A DNA stretch of 64,000 nt. Origin: Torymus aiolomorphi. Its lineage: Eukaryota > Arthropoda > Insecta > Hymenoptera > Torymidae. The notes under the pieces are model-generated. The model saw only the letters and a list, made by a program, of their open reading frames with translations. It was not told the DNA's origin and made no database searches. Position numbers and translations under genes: made by a program. Below are positions 60,601 to 64,000 of this stretch, piece after piece. Within the stretch, counting starts at the first letter, position 1. The number at the start of each line of letters is the position of its first letter. The DNA lies in NCBI GenBank assembly GCA_036365515.1, contig CM070874.1:64313583-64377582 (forward strand), written 5' to 3'.

Positions 60601-63413
60601 TAACAACTTGTACAAGAATGGGTTATTTATTAAGATTTTTAAAAGAAAAATAATATGTTTATAGATAACAGCATCAAAAGGATGTCGAGTGAGAAGCAAT
60701 ACAGGATCTGATGAATTATTATATTTCTCTGGCGCCAGTTATTGGAAAACCCAGAATCGCAGCCACATTTAACAAAGTTTTTGCCCTGCCACTATATCAG
60801 ATTTCGATAATACACTAATTAAATTATTTTATTGGTATAAATTTAATTTCATTCCTCTAGATTCATGAGAGGTTGCTCAAAAGCGTGAAAGGCTCAAATT
60901 AATGAATGTGTTTGCCATCATATGCTTTCTTCAATTGCACGTTCATAGTATTTATTTTAATAGTTTAAGGTTACGAGAATGGTTGGAGAACTGCTATTTT
61001 GTTTTATTAATTTTAAGCTTACTTTATTCTATTGGTATAAATTTTATTTCATTTCTCTACATTCATGAGAGGTTGTCCAAAGGAGTGAAAGGCTCAAATT
61101 AATGAATATGTTTGCCATCATATGCTTTCTTAAATTGCATGTTTTGTAGTATTTATTTTAATAGTTTTAGGTTACGAGAATGATTGGAGAACTGCTATTT
61201 TGTTCTCGCCGAAAACCCTGCATCCCTGCACAGAATCCATTTGGGACCCACATGGAACTGGCTTTTTCCTAACAGAAATAAGGCCACATCATCACCTCTT
61301 CTTGAATATAGACGCATATAGATAACGATGTTTATACAGATAACTTGTTCCTAAAACACATGGCACAAACTAAAGGTGTTCGTTAATTATTGTATTAAAG
61401 CGGTTTAAAATGTACTATGTATGTTTCTTAACATTTTTATTTTCGACACAGTGTGATGAGTCTTCTGTATGCGTCTGCATTCATTAACACAAGCTGCACT
61501 TTTACAAAGGATTTTTCAATAGTATCAATTGATAAGAATTTTTTAATTTATAAGACTGTAAGACCGATGAAAAAATTCTTGTCAATTGATAGTAAATTGC
61601 AGTCGACATAAGTAATATTGTTAATGTTTTTCAATAGTATTTTACGTGCATGCGTACACAATTGTTTACATCGACAGGCGCCTACACACACACGGACACG
61701 CACACGCACACGCACACACACGCACACGCACACGCACATACACGCACACACGCACACACACATACGCGCTCGGGCACCCGCACACGCACAACAGAGATTT
61801 TGCATGAATAAATCTACTTTGTCGGTCATGCGATACTTTGATAAGTAACTGATGCTTATGAATGATTACCAATACAATATTTTCTTCTCATATTTTAATA
61901 TGTTTATTGAACCATTTATTTTTATATTGATGGTGCTTTTACTGACGCTAACATTACAGTTTTAGTTTGTATCAGAAATTGCTTTATTTATTAATTATTT
62001 CAGATAAAATACTTACAAAATAAAGAAGGAAGTGACAGCCGTAAGCACATTCGGTCGATGATGTATGCGACCATGAGTAATGAAGTAGGAAAGGAATATA
62101 ATTTCACTGGCCGTGGGGGAAATGCGAAATCTTTTCAATCCCTAAAACTCTGCAGCTGTATTTATCGTAAGTTGATTATTATATATGGGTCATTTCATGT
62201 CAACTGTGCAATTCAAAATATTTAAATTGATCAAAATTTTGGGATTTGTTCAAAATTATGAAACAATTACTGAAACTAAATTTGAGCCCAAAATATTGAA
62301 GGGGGTTCCAAAGTTATAGCAGGAAGAAAAATTGATAATTTCGAATTTTTCTAAAACCACATCCAATAACGTTAAAAAACATTTGTTTTAAGACTACTAA
62401 CTTAGTCTTAATTAGATTAAGTAATGGTATAAAATAATCAGAATAAGATTTTGAGCAAATAATCAAATGCTTTTATTTTATTTCAATTCACTTATTTAGT
62501 AGTTTTAAATACTTAAGGTGGCATCAGCGAATTTTCTAAAATACTAGAAAGTCATACAAAAATTAGATTATATTTTTGAAGTTACGTAGCAACTATTACA
62601 AAAAGGAAATATTTAAGTCGCCGAACTAATTATTGAGAAAAAATTTGTTGAAATCGTGTCATTTTTACGTAGCCTTAATGGAACTATCGTTCCTCGTCAA
62701 CGGTCCAGCGGTCTTACTCAGTCCTAAAATACTAATTCTTGAAAACAAAACTATGAAGTTATAGCTTATTTCACGCAGATTCATATATGACTGCGAAGTA
62801 TTACTGTTGCCGTTAAAAAAATCCTGAAAATTATGCCGAAAGTTAATTGATTTCAATTGCCACGTGTTCAAGGCGCTTACTGCGCATGCGCGTGGTATCT
62901 TGCTTGTTTACATACTCAAGTGGGCATGTGTAGATGTCGCGCCGGTCACGCCAGGAGTGTATTAAAAGTAGGCGTCTTAATTCAGAGAGTGAGAAAAGAG
63001 ACGAAATTGTTGGTTGATTAACTTTAATATTAATGTTTTTATTCCACTAATCATTGTTAAGTGATTTTACATATTTGTAAGTAAAATTTGCAGAAAATTA
63101 GTATCACTATTTTATTAGGACTACCAGGTGCCCCCGCTTGGTACGATACCCATCGCTGATGCCACCTTAAGTTTAAAAGTTGAAATATAGCGATTGCTCG
63201 CGCCGCTTCTTACAGACCAATCAAATCAATTTTTTAATGCTTCACACAACATCCGGCTGTCATTTTTTAAAGAGTGGATTCTAAAGTCCTTTTAATCATT
63301 TTAGAAGCGTCACGATTAAAATTCAAAAATACTCCATTGGATGATGACCAAATAAAACTGGGTATAGTGGCATGGCTAGACACGGCTAATACCCGTGCTA
63401 AGAGGGATGCGAG
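54671..63413 (+). CDS. DUF4806-type insect protein, 6 exons seen, 3' end beyond window
   Basis: Exons with matching phases and GT-AG borders: 54671-54869, 56688-56852, 58156-58329, 59350-59591, 62004-62166, 63305-63413 (donor AG|GTGAGT leads out). The N-terminus (MKKFSILLDENKIIRVVPTK, then AMFWPPL and SSEWKKYD) is the tryptophan/WPP domain found in this insect family; exon 2 gives DSYIDAVNESKMANLEILTD and a basic run; exons 2-3 are acidic. Exon 4 ends PVDKDEKNKLKKLAVVEEKL, exon 5 has SMMYATMSNEVGKEYNFTGR and SFQSLKLCSCIY, exon 6 KLGIVAWLDTANTRAKRD, which together form the DUF4806 C-terminal domain. Function is unknown. Exon 2's donor is uncertain: GTAATA at 56853 fits, but a coding-like frame (KKNSENSIPPPSLNV) continues to 57045 in another frame, with an alternative phase-1 donor at 56948 if a base is missing near 56891. 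Could be a decaying repeat-family copy. Confidence 0.72.
54918..55665. mobile_element. 740-bp MITE flanked by TTAA, in intron 1
   Basis: The element (54922-55661) starts GGGGGCCAGCCTGAGTTGAA and ends with the exact inverted TTCAACTCAGGCTGGCCCCC. TTAA sits on both sides. Long subterminal regions are also inverted (TAATTATTTTTTT..., CCAGGGAGGTG). A TTAA duplication is the hallmark of piggyBac-type integration. No transposase inside. Confidence 0.85.
55666..56687. other. rest of intron 1, non-coding
   Basis: AT-rich. Begins with a solitary CACTGAGAGAAAATT end like that at 32976. Contains (AAAAAAT)n near 55980-56013. Nothing else recognised. Confidence 0.4.
57065..57468. mobile_element. 396-bp MITE flanked by TTAA, in intron 2
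   Basis: The ends GGACGTTCTCCAG and CTGGAGAACGTCA are inverted, with TTAA on both sides. A strong internal hairpin (57250-57400) pairs AGCTGAAATATTACATATA, AAAGCGCAGCA and CACACTCACAGCT with their complements. Confidence 0.78.
60831..61220. repeat. tandem duplication, 200-bp period, in intron 4
   Basis: ATTGGTATAAATTTAATTTC at 60831 recurs as ATTGGTATAAATTTTATTTC at 61031; CATGAGAGGTTG, GTGAAAGGCTCAAATTAATG and AACTGCTATTTTGTT follow in both. Non-coding. Confidence 0.9.
61553..61627. repeat. dispersed repeat matching 531-607
   Basis: GACTGTAAGACCGATG, AAAAATTCTT and GATAGTAAATTGCAGTCGAC followed by ATAAGTAATATT are shared between the two ends of the window with only a few changes. Confidence 0.85.
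61681..61790. repeat. (CA)n / (CACG)n microsatellite
   Basis: Alternating CA with frequent CG interruptions, directly after the dispersed repeat in intron 4. Confidence 0.93.
62513..63170. mobile_element. 650-bp MITE flanked by TTAA, in intron 5
   Basis: The element (62517-63166) begins GGTGGCATCAGCGA and ends with the inverted TCGCTGATGCCACC; TTAA flanks both ends. The interior includes a CpG-rich patch (GCGCATGCGC near 62882) but no transposase. GGTGGC-type ends after TTAA are also seen singly near 20663 and 41673. Confidence 0.8.
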
Positions 63414-64000
63414 GTGAGTATTTCACCTGCATTGATGCCACACTGAGAAAAGATTAGTAGACAAATTATAAGAACGCCCAGTAAAAATTACCCTACTGCG
63501 CACGGAAACCGATCACACACTGTTACAAGTGACCTATTTATTATACTTATAATACTTCTTACTGTTTTTTGTAAGAAAAATTACAAACAAAAAATTGGAA
63601 ACATTGCTAAATAGTATGGTCAAAATGAGAATTCACAAATTTTACAAGTCACTAGGGTAATTTTTCTGATATAGATAGCAATACACGGGGCTAGACATAA
63701 CCTGAAAAGCTGCAATTCTATAGCCAAAGAAGACTCTCGGGTCACTATAAACAATGTAATTGTTATGTAAATAGCTTCAATTAATATTTTAAATCATTAT
63801 AAATCAATCATTTTCTTAATTGTGGATGTTAGTTTGATAATCTAGATAAAAATAAATGAATCATACAATTATCAATGTAACATATGTAGGCGATTCGGAT
63901 CACCTTCCATAAGTACACGGATAGAAATTTAGTGCAACCGTCAAGTAGCTGGTCGTCCAACAGCGCGTCACGACGTTAGGCGTCAGACCGCCAACATTGG
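63414..64000. other. intron 6 of the DUF4806-type gene, non-coding to the window edge
   Basis: Follows the GTGAGT donor. A solitary CACTGAGAAAAG end lies at 63441. No further exon is recognisable before 64000. Confidence 0.5.

Overview
The window is eukaryotic, AT-rich, gene-poor DNA from an insect. Genes are split by GT-AG introns, the DNA is full of microsatellites and foldback elements, and CpG is not depleted (many CGCG-rich blocks). Together with an insect odorant-binding protein (OBP) gene, this fits a hymenopteran (wasp or ant). That assignment is an inference; no single feature proves it.

Layout. 0-12 kb holds one clean internal coding exon of an unrecognised protein (1683-1880), then about 10 kb of non-coding sequence alternating AT-rich and CpG-rich blocks, with one foldback at about 8.1 kb. 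12.2-13.6 kb is a 1.36-kb foldback transposon. 13.8-15.2 kb is a complete five-exon OBP gene on the minus strand with a TATA box, an initiator and a poly(A) signal. A perfect palindrome and a tRNA-like sequence follow at 15.7-15.8 kb. 17.6-29 kb is a transposon graveyard: two long copies of a TG-tract repeat, foldbacks (one nested in another), a pseudogene of a repeat-encoded zinc-binding protein, a Copia pol fragment, a LINE ORF1 fragment with a PHD-like finger, and a tandem array of four related mini-ORFs for two-membrane-segment peptides. 29-38 kb is mostly non-coding, with CpG-rich blocks and a few MITEs. 38.9-41.7 kb is a GGAAGCTTCC-rich satellite with a 385-bp period. 42-50 kb holds decayed tandem repeats, a Harbinger-type MITE and a very long TG microsatellite. 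50.25-52.53 kb is a nearly full-length CMC/EnSpm-like transposase ORF with a start-proximal frameshift and a lost catalytic aspartate. 53.0-53.7 kb is a cluster of palindromic modules. 54.7-63.4 kb is a multi-exon plus-strand gene of the insect DUF4806 type that runs off the right edge; three of its introns each contain a TTAA-flanked MITE.

How it fits together. The clear host genes are the OBP (secreted carrier of small hydrophobic ligands), the unidentified exon and probably the DUF4806-type gene. Almost everything else is mobile-element debris and simple repeats. The least explained items are the minus-strand two-membrane-segment mini-ORF array at 25.0-27.0 kb, which has a recurring hairpin after each stop codon, and the palindrome modules sharing a CTCGCTNCGCTCG-like core.
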